A stretch of 42,814 bases of DNA from Candidatus Lachnoclostridium avicola (GTDB taxonomy: Bacteria; Bacillota; Clostridia; Lachnospirales; Lachnospiraceae). The position numbers and the translations under genes are program-made. The DNA lies in NCBI GenBank assembly GCA_019114465.1, contig DXFM01000004.1, positions 1-42,814 of the forward strand, given 5' to 3'. Positions 15,260-30,439 of this stretch are shown in pieces. The notes beneath the pieces were generated by a model. The model made no database searches. It saw only the letters and a program-made list of their open reading frames with translations, and was not told the origin of the DNA. Each line of letters begins with the position of its first letter. Position 1 is the stretch's first letter.

Positions 15260-16123
15260 TTATTCGTTTTTTTTCGTCTCTCCGGCCTGCTTTGAGGAGG
15301 TCTGCAGCCGCTGGATATGGACGGTCAGATAGATGGTCTCCTCCTCCGACACCCGGTAGGGCGTGGTTCTCTCAATATAGGCCGCCACCTTGCTGGCGCA
15401 GTCGTAGGAATCCAGATACTGGGCCCGGATCATGTCCATCAGGCCGGGATCCCAGATCTTGGACTCATTTTCGTGGATGGCCCGCTGAATGAAAAACTTC
15501 AGATGGGTCACAAACCGCTCGTAGTCCAGGGACTCCTCGTCGATGACAATGTGAAAATGATAGGTGATAATATTCAGCACATCCTGAATGATCCTGGTCA
15601 TGATCCGGGATAAATCCATGTCAATGTCCAGCTCGGAATTTAAAATGTGCATGGCGATAAATCCCGCCTCGTCCACCGGCATCTCAATGCCCGTATACCG
15701 GCGGATGATGGCGATGGCCTCCAGGCCGATATGGTACTCGTGACTGTAGTAGTGCTTGATCTCCCACAGCATGGAGTTGCTCAGCACCACTCCCTGGCGG
15801 ATTCTCTGAATGGCAAAATTCAGGTGGTCCGTCAGGGCAATGTACACGTTCTCATTTAACTCTTTTCCCAGGGAGAGCTGGGCATAGCTGATGATCTCGT
15901 TGGTCATGTGCATAAATTCGTAGGGAATCTCCTCTGACAGCCGCTTAAAATTCCTCACCCACTTTTCATCAAAGCGGGCGAAGGTCTTCTCCACCGCCTC
16001 CGGAGGCACTTCATCCCCCAGTTTTTTCCCAAAACCGATTCCATTTCCCATGAGCACCAGCTCATGACTCTCGTCGTCCACCGCCGCCACCACATTGTTG
16101 TTGATCACGCGGGTTATCTTCAT
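15260..16123 (-). CDS. licT: LicT/BglG-family transcriptional antiterminator
   Basis: 287 residues from the ATG at 16123 (MKITRVINNNVVAA); the open frame continues to 16189, but the family starts here and GGAGG lies upstream. An RNA-binding CAT domain (1-55) precedes two PTS regulation domains with the expected His pairs: His100 and His159 in PRD1, His207 and His269 in PRD2. In the family HPr and the PTS permease phosphorylate these His residues; when the sugar is imported the dimer binds a RAT hairpin and prevents termination. The matching RAT is at 19858-19886, in front of the PTS gene. It is the last gene of the operon. Confidence 0.93.
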   Translation of the reverse strand: MKITRVINNNVVAAVDDESHELVLMGNGIGFGKKLGDEVPPEAVEKTFARFDEKWVRNFKRLSEEIPYEFMHMTNEIISYAQLSLGKELNENVYIALTDHLNFAIQRIRQGVVLSNSMLWEIKHYYSHEYHIGLEAIAIIRRYTGIEMPVDEAGFIAMHILNSELDIDMDLSRIMTRIIQDVLNIITYHFHIVIDEESLDYERFVTHLKFFIQRAIHENESKIWDPGLMDMIRAQYLDSYDCASKVAAYIERTTPYRVSEEETIYLTVHIQRLQTSSKQAGETKKNE

Positions 16124-16163
16124 GCAGACTTTTTCCTCCCCTCCCCGGAAAACTGTATTTTTC

Positions 16164-17685
<1,522 letters not shown>

Positions 17686-17718
17686 TGCCTTTTTAGCGTC
17701 CTATGAAATTCAGAAAAA

Positions 17719-19857
<2,139 letters not shown>

Positions 19858-19866
<9 letters not shown>

Positions 19867-19886
19867 CCTACTGAAAGTAACAATCC
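19858..19886 (-). promoter_or_regulatory. RAT (ribonucleic antiterminator) site for LicT
   Basis: The minus strand reads GGATTGTTAC, a short middle part and AGGCAAGACC. This matches the RAT pattern of BglG/LicT targets (GGATTGTTACT...GGCAAAACC). It lies about 30 bases downstream of the -10 box of the bglF promoter, so it is in the leader RNA. Confidence 0.88.
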
Positions 19887-19923
19887 ACATAGTAACATGT
19901 GTCTTATTCTGTTTCCGAACGCT

Positions 19924-19952
19924 ATTCTAAAACATATTGGCTTTTTTTTCAA
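19924..19952 (-). promoter_or_regulatory. Promoter of the bglF-bglA-licT operon
   Basis: Minus strand: TTGAAA (19952-19947), a 17-base spacer that begins with an A run, and TAGAAT (19929-19924). I see no convincing CcpA cre box around it. Confidence 0.65.
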
Positions 19953-20027
19953 GAGTTTTTTTCATTTTGTCTGTATTTCCCAATTTTTCTCTCTGTTTCT
20001 GTGCATTCTGCTTAACATTCATTTTTA

Positions 20028-20056
20028 TGGACAATTCTCCCCTTCTCTGATATACT
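20028..20056 (+). promoter_or_regulatory. Promoter of the divergent GH1 pair
   Basis: TGGACA (20028-20033), a 17-base spacer and TATACT (20051-20056). With the bglF promoter it sits in a 438-base divergent region (19690-20127). Apart from the RAT leader, the two promoters and a three-codon frame, I see nothing else in that region. Confidence 0.65.
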
Positions 20057-20076
20057 CAAAAATTAGGAGGGATTGT

Positions 20077-20088
20077 ATGGATATCTGA
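20077..20088 (+). CDS. Possible three-codon leader ORF (Met-Asp-Ile-stop)
   Basis: AGGAGG (20065-20070), a 6-base gap, ATG GAT ATC TGA. The ribosome site is perfect and lies almost at the predicted 5' end of the transcript (about 20063). It could be a minimal leader peptide that influences initiation of the GH1 gene 40 bases downstream. It may equally be chance. Confidence 0.3.
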   Translation: MDI

Positions 20089-21540
<1,452 letters not shown>

Positions 21541-21549
21541 CCTGAATAA

Positions 21550-23028
<1,479 letters not shown>

Positions 23029-23035
23029 AAAAAGA

Positions 23036-23073
23036 GGGGGCTGCCGGGAAATACATATTTCCCGGCAGCCCCC
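23036..23073. terminator. Strong bidirectional terminator
   Basis: GGGGGCTGCCGGGAAATA (23036-23053) is followed after two bases by its exact reverse complement (23056-23073). On the plus strand TGTTT follows; on the minus strand TCTTTTTTT follows. It ends the GH1 pair and the convergent dehydrogenase gene. The core GGGGCTGCCG/CGGCAGCCCC is the same as in the hairpin at 17621-17685. Confidence 0.88.
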
Positions 23074-23132
23074 TGTTTAGAGCTATCTATCTCCCGACAG
23101 CTCCATCCTGATTCTGTGTTTTTTCCAATTTT

Positions 23133-24158
23133 TTACACGTAATATTCCATGGGATAAGTCAGATAGCTGTGAGGCTCCAGCTGGTCGCAGGTTACATAGC
23201 CCGCAGGCGCCGCAAGGAGGCTGGGAATCCGGTTCACAACAGTCGCGCAGGTGTGCTCTACAGTGGCAGGTTTCACTACATGGAACTCGGTGTTGGGTTC
23301 GCCGGTAATCCACCAGTCGCACTGATCTCCGTCTTCCGGTCCGTAAACTTTGCCGATGGTTTCCTCTTCAATGGTAATGCCCTGCATGGTCTCAATGGTA
23401 ACTACCGCGGACATGCCGATACACTTGCCAGCTTCAATGACCTTGCCCAGAGTGGAACTGTAAACATCGTGGTCCACAATATAAGGCACATGCTTCTGGG
23501 TAATAGTTTTAATGGTCAGACCCAGCTTGCTGCAGATGGCCTCGCTGGCATTCCAGGCGTAGGAGGGTTCAAATTCCTCAGGATGAGCGATCTGAGCCTC
23601 AAATTCCTCGGGAGTCAGGCCGCAGCCATGAGCTTCTGCCAGAGCCAGTCCATAATCTTCCACATTGTAGCTGTAAGCGCCTTTAATTTTTGTAATCTTG
23701 TTGCAGCCGCTGGCAACCATGGCAACCATATTGATCCAGAAAATATCCTGCATACCGGAACCGGTAACGGTGCAGCCGTACTCTTTCGCCAGCGCATCCA
23801 GCCGGTTGATCTGAGCGGCAGCGGTAGTCCAGGGATAGATTGCCTCTTCACAGGTGGTAATTACGTTGATTCCGCGGGAAACGCACTTCTCCACATGATC
23901 ATAAATATCCCCAATAAAGCTGAACAGCGTAACAACCGCCACGTCCGCGTCGCATTCGTCCAGCACTTTATCCGCGTCATCAGAAATCAATACGCCGGTC
24001 TTAAGCCCCAATCCGGCGAAATCCCCTACGTCCATTCCTACTACCGCAGGATTCACATCGATCGCCCCTACGATCTGAGCGCCATGCTCATAAAGATACC
24101 GGAGCGTATACTTTGCCATTTTACCGCATCCATACTGAACAACCTTAATCTTCTCCAT
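23133..24158 (-). CDS. 2,4-diaminopentanoate-dehydrogenase-like NAD(P)-dependent enzyme
   Basis: 341 residues. It has an N-terminal Rossmann fold with [17 protein letters not shown], then [16 protein letters not shown] and [14 protein letters not shown]. The C-terminal domain resembles the dihydrodipicolinate-reductase-like fold of 2,4-diaminopentanoate dehydrogenase (Ord). Ord oxidatively deaminates 2,4-diaminopentanoate in ornithine fermentation, but none of the other ornithine genes is next to this one. The substrate may thus be another amino acid derivative. The ribosome site is AGGAGG; the promoter carries a MerR-type operator and the leader is folded. A sample line (23641-23700) is about 38% G+C by count, well below the neighbouring GH1 genes, which hints at acquisition. 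Confidence 0.7.
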   Translation of the reverse strand: MEKIKVVQYGCGKMAKYTLRYLYEHGAQIVGAIDVNPAVVGMDVGDFAGLGLKTGVLISDDADKVLDECDADVAVVTLFSFIGDIYDHVEKCVSRGINVITTCEEAIYPWTTAAAQINRLDALAKEYGCTVTGSGMQDIFWINMVAMVASGCNKITKIKGAYSYNVEDYGLALAEAHGCGLTPEEFEAQIAHPEEFEPSYAWNASEAICSKLGLTIKTITQKHVPYIVDHDVYSSTLGKVIEAGKCIGMSAVVTIETMQGITIEEETIGKVYGPEDGDQCDWWITGEPNTEFHVVKPATVEHTCATVVNRIPSLLAAPAGYVTCDQLEPHSYLTYPMEYYV

Positions 24159-24210
24159 AACAAAACCTCCTGTTCTGAATGAATATTAACAACTCCTGAT
24201 AATAGCTCCC

Positions 24211-24270
24211 GAGATCCAAAACCGGGATCAGGAACCTTTCTGATCCTGGTATCTTACCTCTTCTGATCTC
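24211..24270 (-). promoter_or_regulatory. Nested stem-loops in the dehydrogenase leader
   Basis: In the mRNA an outer pair GAGATC/GATCTC (24270-24265 with 24216-24211) encloses GGATCAG/CTGATCC (24246-24240 with 24231-24225) around an 8-base loop. The structure begins right at the predicted start of transcription. It is not a T-box or any riboswitch I recognise. It may stabilise the message or bind a ligand. Confidence 0.5.
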
Positions 24271-24301
24271 AGTTTAATCCCTCTTGCTACAGGAGAGTCA
24301 A
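24271..24301 (-). promoter_or_regulatory. MerR-type promoter with 19-bp spacer and operator
   Basis: Minus strand: TTGACT (24301-24296), a 19-base spacer and TAAACT (24276-24271). A 19-base spacer is the hallmark of promoters activated by MerR regulators, which twist the DNA to realign the boxes. The spacer region contains ACTCTCC-N8-GAGGG, like the ACTCTCC half-sites of BmrR-type operators. The same motif stands before the adjacent merR gene. Confidence 0.72.
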
Positions 24302-24326
24302 GAGATTTTGTGAATTTTTTATCGTT

Positions 24327-25172
24327 CTACTTTTGAAAGCTCACCGGCACCTGCAGCCGGAGAAACATGCTGCGCGGATCGCTGTCAAAAACGTGAAATC
24401 CAGTCATTACCTCGCAGATATAATCCCCGGCAATCCCGTATCCCTGATCCCTGCAGAACTCCCGCAGCTGTCTGGCATAGGCAATCTCATCGTCATAATT
24501 ATCCAGATAAACACAGGCATACATGCCGCTTTCCACGATCCCGGCAGCTTTTGTCTCCCCATATTCCCGACGGCCGGTAAAAATAAAAATCTGATCCGCC
24601 TGAAAACGGTCCGCCTGAAAATCCTCCCGGGCAATGGACGTGCCGATATTATAAGAATGAATCTGGGCAAATCCTTCCTCCTCCATCTTCATTCTCAGCT
24701 CCCGCAGCAGATTTTCATAGCTGTGAACATCGTCATTATAAAAATTTGTCGAGCAGGGAATTCCCCAGATATACCGACGATCAATGTATTCCAGAGAGAA
24801 AGTACCCGTAGTTGGAGATTTCCGGTATCTCTCGATGGACAGAATAGCCCGTTCCACCGCGTCGTGCCGCGCCTTCAGCTCCCGGATTTGCCGATGGAGC
24901 TGCTCATTTTTCCTGGAAAGAATATCTTCGATCAGGGAAATATCTTCTTTTTGCAGAACCTGACCGATCTCTGCCAGACTCATTCCCAGCTCTTTCATGT
25001 AGACAATCATGTCCAGACGGGCGTTCTGATTGATGTCATAGTACCGGTAACCGGTCTTCGGATCGGTATAGCAGGGTTTCAGCAGCCCTTTTTCATCATA
25101 CAGCCGCAGAGTAGAAATGGAAATTCGGTTCAGAGCGGCCATTTTGCCGATCGATAACAGATCTTTATGCAT
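24327..25172 (-). CDS. MerR-family regulator with GyrI-like effector-binding domain
   Basis: 281 residues from the ATG at 25172; ATG at 25181 and TTG at 25190 are other possible starts and none has ideal ribosome spacing. The N-terminal winged helix (LLSIGKMAALNRISISTLRLYDEKGLLKP, then GYRYYD) and the following coiled coil (about 75-110) are typical MerR. The C-terminal half (about 120-280; LEYIDRRYIWGIP start, YVCVYLDNYDDE) resembles the GyrI/BmrR effector domain that binds drugs or hydrophobic cations. It probably activates the dehydrogenase promoter and itself. Its base composition, like that of the dehydrogenase, is lower in G+C than the flanks. Confidence 0.85.
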   Translation of the reverse strand: MHKDLLSIGKMAALNRISISTLRLYDEKGLLKPCYTDPKTGYRYYDINQNARLDMIVYMKELGMSLAEIGQVLQKEDISLIEDILSRKNEQLHRQIRELKARHDAVERAILSIERYRKSPTTGTFSLEYIDRRYIWGIPCSTNFYNDDVHSYENLLRELRMKMEEEGFAQIHSYNIGTSIAREDFQADRFQADQIFIFTGRREYGETKAAGIVESGMYACVYLDNYDDEIAYARQLREFCRDQGYGIAGDYICEVMTGFHVFDSDPRSMFLRLQVPVSFQK

Positions 25173-25188
25173 ACGTATCATCTTCCTC

Positions 25189-25213
25189 AAACTCTCACCA
25201 TAATGGAGAGTTT
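25189..25213. promoter_or_regulatory. Palindromic operator before the merR gene
   Basis: AAACTCTC (25189-25196) and GAGAGTTT (25206-25213) around 9 bases. On the minus strand it reads ACTCTCC-N8-GAGAG, the same arrangement as the operator in the dehydrogenase promoter. It overlaps the presumed start region of merR, where it could give autoregulation. I do not see good promoter boxes next to it, so merR may be read partly from the upstream nfo transcript. Confidence 0.55.
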
Positions 25214-25245
25214 TTTAGTCCCTTCTGCCTGTCCCGGCATTTACC

Positions 25246-26076
25246 CTAACGGCATCTCTCCCGGAAAAAGGCAATCTCCCGCGCATATCCGTCCAGCTCA
25301 TTGGGCGTCTCCAGGACAAAGGGCAGGTCCCTGAGAGCGGGGTGGTTCACCACCCGCACCAGCGCCTCCGCGCCGATACAGCCCTCGCCGATCTTCGCGT
25401 GGCGGTCTTTTCTGGCTCCCAGCGGGTTCTGACTGTCGTTTAAGTGGACGGCTTTCAGGCGGGAAAGGCCGATCACCCGGTCAAACTCTTCCAGCACCTC
25501 GTCCAGATGGCCGGCAATGTCGTAGCCTCCATCCCACACATGGCAGGTATCCAGGCACACGCCCATGTGATCGGAAAGCTCCACCCGGTCCAGGATCTCC
25601 CTCAGCTCCTCAAAGCTGCGGCCCACCTCGCTCCCCTTTCCCGCCATGGTCTCCAGAAGCACCGTGGTGTGCTGTTCCGGCTTCAGCACGGCGTTTAACG
25701 TCTCCGCAATCAGCCGGATTCCCGTCTCCGCCCCCTGCTTCACATGGCTGCCGGGGTGAAAGTTGTAATAATTTCCCGGCAGGTACTCCATTCTGGCCAG
25801 ATCATCGGCCATGGTCTCCAGGGCAAATTCCCTCACCCGCTCTTCTGCCCCGCAGGCATTCAGAGTATAGGGTGCGTGGGCCACAATCGGTCCGATCCCC
25901 AGCTGTCCGGCTCTCTCCAGAAACCGGTTCACATCCTCCACATCCAGAGCCTTTGCCTTCGCGCCTCTGGGATTTCTCGTAAAAAACTGAAACGTCGTTC
26001 CCCCGATTTTTTCCGCCGTCTCCGCCATGGCCAGGAAGCCTTTGGAGGACGACAGATGACAGCCGATTTTAAGCAT
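25246..26076 (-). CDS. nfo: Endonuclease IV (deoxyribonuclease IV)
   Basis: 276 residues from the ATG at 26076 ([14 protein letters not shown]); a TTG at 26085 has no usable ribosome site. It is a TIM-barrel AP endonuclease that cuts 5' of abasic sites in base excision repair. Zinc-ligand motifs are present: [60 protein letters not shown] and LETPNE. It overlaps the ABC permease gene by 8 bases and is the last obvious gene of that operon. The link with a transporter is probably only transcriptional. Confidence 0.95.
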   Translation of the reverse strand: MLKIGCHLSSSKGFLAMAETAEKIGGTTFQFFTRNPRGAKAKALDVEDVNRFLERAGQLGIGPIVAHAPYTLNACGAEERVREFALETMADDLARMEYLPGNYYNFHPGSHVKQGAETGIRLIAETLNAVLKPEQHTTVLLETMAGKGSEVGRSFEELREILDRVELSDHMGVCLDTCHVWDGGYDIAGHLDEVLEEFDRVIGLSRLKAVHLNDSQNPLGARKDRHAKIGEGCIGAEALVRVVNHPALRDLPFVLETPNELDGYAREIAFFRERCR

Positions 26077-26968
26077 TTCTTCCAATTCCTTTCTTTCTCA
26101 CCATCTTCACCGCAGCCGCCACAAACACCCCTGACAGAGCCAGCTGTATCACAATGCTGAACGCCAGCCAGTGATCCAGAATCAGGCCGGACGGCCGCGT
26201 TCCGTACATCTCCAGCACTCCCCCGGCCCCCGACGCCGTTTGTCCCTGAAGGATCAGAAGAAAGGTGGCCGCCGGGTTCACCAGCAGCGTGTAGAGGAAA
26301 CCGCCGGAGTTTACCGTCTGCTCCCCTATCATCCCCATGGTATATCCGGACTGGTTCCAGTTCATCCTGGCCATGGAGTAGGCGAAGCTGTTCACCGCCA
26401 GAGTGCCGGCCACCGTCAGGGCCAGCACCCCGTACGCCGCCACAGTGGCCACGGTGGACCGCTTAAACAGGGAGGAGCAGCAGATGCCCAGACTGCCCGC
26501 AAAGAGGGCGGAGGTCACAAAGCAGAGCAGCATGAAGAGCACGTCCCGGCCGGTGATTCCGCCGTACACGAACACCAGGGCAAATACCGGAAAGCTGGAC
26601 ACGATCACCAGAAACATGGTGACCAGAGCCGCTCCCAGCTTTCCCGACACGATCTCCCAGGAGTTCAAGCCGGTGGTGAGCATCAGATCCAGCGTCCGCC
26701 TCTCCCGCTCCCCGCTGATGGTCCCCGAAGTGATGGCCGGCATGATAAACATCAGCATGACAAACTCTATGGTGGCCACAAATTCATACAGATCCAGAAA
26801 GCTGCTGTACTGGACATCCGCCGTCAGCCGTACCTGAACCACGTTGGAATACATGTTCAACAGGGCCACCACCGCCAGAATGCCGTTGAAAACTGTGATG
26901 ATCAGAGGCATTCTCATGCTCCTGGAGCTGACCATCATCTCCCGCTTATAGACCGGATTCATTTTCAT
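26069..26968 (-). CDS. ABC-2 type transporter permease
   Basis: 299 residues with about six membrane helices (starting near 22, 70, 115, 145, 180 and 265). A cytoplasmic [15 protein letters not shown] segment is typical of ABC-2 permeases that work with a single ATPase (GldF/NatB type). Start ATG at 26968 overlaps the ATPase gene by 23 bases. With the ATPase it forms an exporter whose substrate is unknown. Confidence 0.88.
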   Translation of the reverse strand: MKMNPVYKREMMVSSRSMRMPLIITVFNGILAVVALLNMYSNVVQVRLTADVQYSSFLDLYEFVATIEFVMLMFIMPAITSGTISGERERRTLDLMLTTGLNSWEIVSGKLGAALVTMFLVIVSSFPVFALVFVYGGITGRDVLFMLLCFVTSALFAGSLGICCSSLFKRSTVATVAAYGVLALTVAGTLAVNSFAYSMARMNWNQSGYTMGMIGEQTVNSGGFLYTLLVNPAATFLLILQGQTASGAGGVLEMYGTRPSGLILDHWLAFSIVIQLALSGVFVAAAVKMVRKKGIGRNA

Positions 26969-27905
26969 ATTTCAGCACCGTCCTTTCCTCATCCTTCCCG
27001 GTGATCTGCATAAACAAGGACTCCAGGCTCCCCTGCTCCCTGGTGAAGCCGCTCACCAGCAGGCCGGAGTCCACCAGCTGCTGCAGCAGCACCGCCTCGT
27101 CCTGCTTGTCTCCCGTGAAGCGCACGACAATGTCCTGCTCCTTCACCGTGATGGTATGGACAAAGGGGTGGCTCTTTAAGATGTTCAGGGCCTTGTCCGT
27201 CCCGCCGCCGAACAGAGTGATCACAATGGGGTTGGAGCTGTTCACCTGAGACAGGATGTCCCGGATGCTGCCTGTGAGGGCCATCCTTCCCTGGTCAATG
27301 ATCCCCACATCCGTGCAGATCTCCGACAGCTCCGACAGCACGTGGGAGCTCATGACAATGGTCTTCCCCTGGTCCCTCAGCTCCCGGAGAGTGTCCTTGA
27401 AGTCAAATCGCGTCCTGGGATCCAGGCCTGCCATGGGCTCATCCAGAATCAGTATCTCCGGATCATGGATCAGGGCCCGGGCCAGGCACAGCCGCTGCTG
27501 CATTCCCTTGGACAGGCCGTCCACATAATACTCCGTCTTATCCTCCAGACCGATCTGTTCCAGGAGGGCGCTGCACCTTCTCCTGGCCCTCAGCCCTTCC
27601 AGTCCGTAGCAGGCGGCAAAAAACTCCATGTACTCCCAGACCTTCAGATTGTCGTACACTCCGAAAAAGTCGGGCACATAGCCTACATGCTTCTCCCATC
27701 CCCCCGCGGAGGCGTCCTCGCCCCCGAGACGTATGGTGCCGCCGTCCGGCTTCAACAGACCCACGATAATCTTTATGGTGGTCGTCTTGCCCGCCCCGTT
27801 GGGCCCCACAAAGCCGTACAGGGATCCTTCCGGAACCGTCATGTCCAGGCCGTTTAACACCTGATATTTTCCAAATTTCTTTTCCAGGCCTCGAATCTCC
27901 AGCAT
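26946..27905 (-). CDS. ABC transporter ATP-binding protein
   Basis: 319 residues. Walker A GPNGAGKTTTIK, Q-loop region VGYVPDFFGVYDN, signature LSKGMQQRLCLARAL, Walker B ILILDEPMAGLDP and switch His in VMSSHVLSEL. A C-terminal ~100-residue extension (from about 215) is typical of the NatA/CcmA type that pairs with ABC-2 permeases. The ATG shares one base with the stop of the preceding 844-residue gene (TAATG) and has GGGAG upstream. Confidence 0.95.
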   Translation of the reverse strand: MLEIRGLEKKFGKYQVLNGLDMTVPEGSLYGFVGPNGAGKTTTIKIIVGLLKPDGGTIRLGGEDASAGGWEKHVGYVPDFFGVYDNLKVWEYMEFFAACYGLEGLRARRRCSALLEQIGLEDKTEYYVDGLSKGMQQRLCLARALIHDPEILILDEPMAGLDPRTRFDFKDTLRELRDQGKTIVMSSHVLSELSEICTDVGIIDQGRMALTGSIRDILSQVNSSNPIVITLFGGGTDKALNILKSHPFVHTITVKEQDIVVRFTGDKQDEAVLLQQLVDSGLLVSGFTREQGSLESLFMQITGKDEERTVLKYENESGL

Positions 27906-30439
27906 TATATCTCCCTTCCTGTCACCATGGGCATGGGAAGCACCACCCAGCTGTACATAGAATCCTCCGAGCCGACGAAACGGACCGTCAGCTCATTTCC
28001 GGGGGACAGATAGACCATCAGTTCCTCTCCCTCCAGCGCCATATCATCCATCCGGTCAAAATTTCCCGTCACATGGTTGTACACGTACATCTCTCCCGCA
28101 AACAGCTGCCTTCCCGAATCCTCATTTCCGGCAAACACCGGGCTTACGGGGCAGAACTCCACCCGGCTCACCTCCAGGTCGCCGCCCAGAGAATACTCCA
28201 CGGTGGCCGGCTCCGGACTGTAGATCATATTCCCCGCCGGATCATAGCTTCCCTGAACCGCCTGGGCTCTCTTCAGCAGCCCGGAGCGGTAGCGCATGCG
28301 GTCCTGGGTGGCATTCACCTCTATGGAGGAGGTGAGCATGGTCAGTCCAAAGGCGTCATACTCCTCCATCCACGTCTTCTCCTCCTCTTCCGACTCCGCC
28401 CGAAAAGCCACAGCCCTGGCCTCCGACCGGTAGCCCTGAAGGCTGTTCTGCATGTAGAACACCAGCAGATTGGTCCTCTCCAGCGTCTCCATATAGGCTT
28501 TGTCGTTAATATCCGCCTGCTCATACCGGGACAGCCCGGTGAGGAAGGAAGCCACAGAGTTGGGATCGTTTACCGGAGAGCCGAAGGTCTCCAGTCCGTC
28601 CAGCTCCACCGTCTCCCCCGCCTTCATATTTCCCACCGGCACCAGCCGGCCGTAGAGGATCACCGCCACATTTTCCAGGTCAAAGGAAAACTGGTTGGTC
28701 ACCGAACCGCCCACCTTCCCGTCGTAATAGCTGATATTTCCCGTCAGACCGCCGCCGGTGCTGTTCTCTTCCTGCCGGGTAAGGCGGAAGTATCGAGAAT
28801 CAAAAGCCGCTGTATCATGGACGGACACTGACGTGGAGTCCTGTCCGTACTGTACGGACACCTGCCTGTCCTCATCTCCGGTAAACCTTCTTCTCTCCTC
28901 TCCGTAGTAATATACGTCCCGGGTCACAGGAGTCACCGTGTAGGAGGAATCCACCTTCACCTCATAGGGGGTGCTGTAGGGATTTCTCAGGTTCACGTAG
29001 CTGGTCTCCGTCACCACATCCGCGGTGACATCCTCCACCGTGGCGTAAGTGACGAAAGTTCCGTGAAACCTGGTCTTCGCCCCCATTCCGTAGAGGATCA
29101 CCGTAAACACCACCGCACAGCCCGCCAGAGCGGCGCCGTAATAGTTTCTCAGCTCCCGCTTCTTTAAAAACAGATACAGCCCCGGGCCGGCAATGGCGAT
29201 GTAGACCACCGTCACCAGAAAATACAGTCCCACATTGGGCAGCTTTTCCACATTTCCCGTGTTGATGGCGCTCTGAACCGCCCAGTACTCTTCCCCTGAA
29301 CTGCCGTAAATGTAGGCGGACAGCCGGGAAATCCGATCCTCCCCCAGAATGCTGGTGAACATTTCGTCCACAAAGCCGCTGTTGGCCCTTCCGTAGGCCT
29401 CGATGTCTCCCAGGTCGTAGGCCGTCACCGCCACGATTCCCTGCTCCCGCATGGCCATGGACAGCAGGGGAAAGCCGTCGTCCGCCGTCAGCACCGTTCC
29501 CCCGTGCAGGGAGATCCTAACGCACGGGACCTCCACCGCCTCCGTGGCGATCTCCCCCATGACGCCGTCCCCGTCGGGATGGATCTCCGCCACCTGGGGA
29601 CTGTCATAGGATTCGTCCAGCAGCTCCGGCGCAAACCGGCCCAGAGTGTCGTCCACCCGGTTTCCTGTTCCCAGAATCATCACGCCTCCGGCTTCCACCC
29701 AGTCCATAATGGCTCTGGTCTGCTCCTCCGTCAGATTCCGCAGGCGGTAGTCATTGACCACCAGCACGTCCAGCATATCCAGTCCCATCTCCTCCGACGG
29801 GAACTCCTTCGTGTCGATGGAAAACGCCCGGGTCCGCAGAGAGCCAAAGCTGACCCCCACGCCATCCAGATAGGAGAGCCGCTCCGGATGATCGCTGAGA
29901 AGCCCCACAAACAGCTCCGCCGTCTCCTGGCTGGCCTCAATCTTCAGCCGCTTTCGGTTCACTTCCCGCCCGCTCCCGTCGGTCACAGAGACGTACACCT
30001 GGCTGGATCCCATTCCCAGGGGCACGTAAATGTCCTTCTCCAGGCTTTCTCCCCCCGCCACGGAAATGGGGTACTCGTAGGAGTAGATCTCCTCGTCCGC
30101 CTCCATGGTGGCGATGGCCAGAATTCCGGAGAAATCTTCCTCCCGGCTGTTCCCCACCCGGATTTCCATGGGCGCATACCGCCCCGCCCTGGCGTTCCCG
30201 TCATAGCCGCAGGAAACGTCCAGTGACAGGGAGCCGGAGAAAAAACCGATTCCCCCGGCAGAGGCGTCCTCCGCCGGAGATGCCCCTGTCCGGGACGGCT
30301 CCTCCTCCGCGGGAAGTTCCTCCGCCGGAAGGGATGCCCCCGCCGCAGACAACACCGGCGCCGCGCCGAAAAAAGAAAGGGCCAGAACCAGCCCTGCCAG
30401 CCTGACCCCCCTGCATATTCCTGTTCTCATTTCCTTCAC
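27905..30439 (-). CDS. Large secreted/membrane protein of the kinase-ABC operon, function unknown
   Basis: 844 residues. A signal peptide (about 10-34) is followed by a Glu/Pro/Ala-rich linker (35-62) and a beta-rich extracytoplasmic domain (65-200). Next comes a segment like a class I glutamine-amidotransferase fold (about 215-350; LDVLVVNDYRLRNL, then WVEAGGVMILGTG). Two membrane helices (404-425, 434-452; IAGPGLYLFLKKREL between them) precede ~390 residues predicted outside again. This plan recalls membrane proteins found beside ABC-2 exporters (GldG-like in logic), but I do not recognise the family. The GTG start overlaps the kinase stop by four bases and has GGAAAG upstream; ATG at 30430 is an alternative. 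Confidence 0.75.
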   Translation of the reverse strand: MKEMRTGICRGVRLAGLVLALSFFGAAPVLSAAGASLPAEELPAEEEPSRTGASPAEDASAGGIGFFSGSLSLDVSCGYDGNARAGRYAPMEIRVGNSREEDFSGILAIATMEADEEIYSYEYPISVAGGESLEKDIYVPLGMGSSQVYVSVTDGSGREVNRKRLKIEASQETAELFVGLLSDHPERLSYLDGVGVSFGSLRTRAFSIDTKEFPSEEMGLDMLDVLVVNDYRLRNLTEEQTRAIMDWVEAGGVMILGTGNRVDDTLGRFAPELLDESYDSPQVAEIHPDGDGVMGEIATEAVEVPCVRISLHGGTVLTADDGFPLLSMAMREQGIVAVTAYDLGDIEAYGRANSGFVDEMFTSILGEDRISRLSAYIYGSSGEEYWAVQSAINTGNVEKLPNVGLYFLVTVVYIAIAGPGLYLFLKKRELRNYYGAALAGCAVVFTVILYGMGAKTRFHGTFVTYATVEDVTADVVTETSYVNLRNPYSTPYEVKVDSSYTVTPVTRDVYYYGEERRRFTGDEDRQVSVQYGQDSTSVSVHDTAAFDSRYFRLTRQEENSTGGGLTGNISYYDGKVGGSVTNQFSFDLENVAVILYGRLVPVGNMKAGETVELDGLETFGSPVNDPNSVASFLTGLSRYEQADINDKAYMETLERTNLLVFYMQNSLQGYRSEARAVAFRAESEEEEKTWMEEYDAFGLTMLTSSIEVNATQDRMRYRSGLLKRAQAVQGSYDPAGNMIYSPEPATVEYSLGGDLEVSRVEFCPVSPVFAGNEDSGRQLFAGEMYVYNHVTGNFDRMDDMALEGEELMVYLSPGNELTVRFVGSEDSMYSWVVLPMPMVTGREI

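Noticed and set aside
19900..20060. CcpA cre box near the bgl promoters
   Set aside because: No sequence close to the TGAAANCGNTTNCA pattern was found around either promoter.
24159..24270. T-box or known amino-acid riboswitch in the dehydrogenase leader
   Set aside because: The T-box consensus and an intrinsic terminator are missing; only two nested stems are visible.
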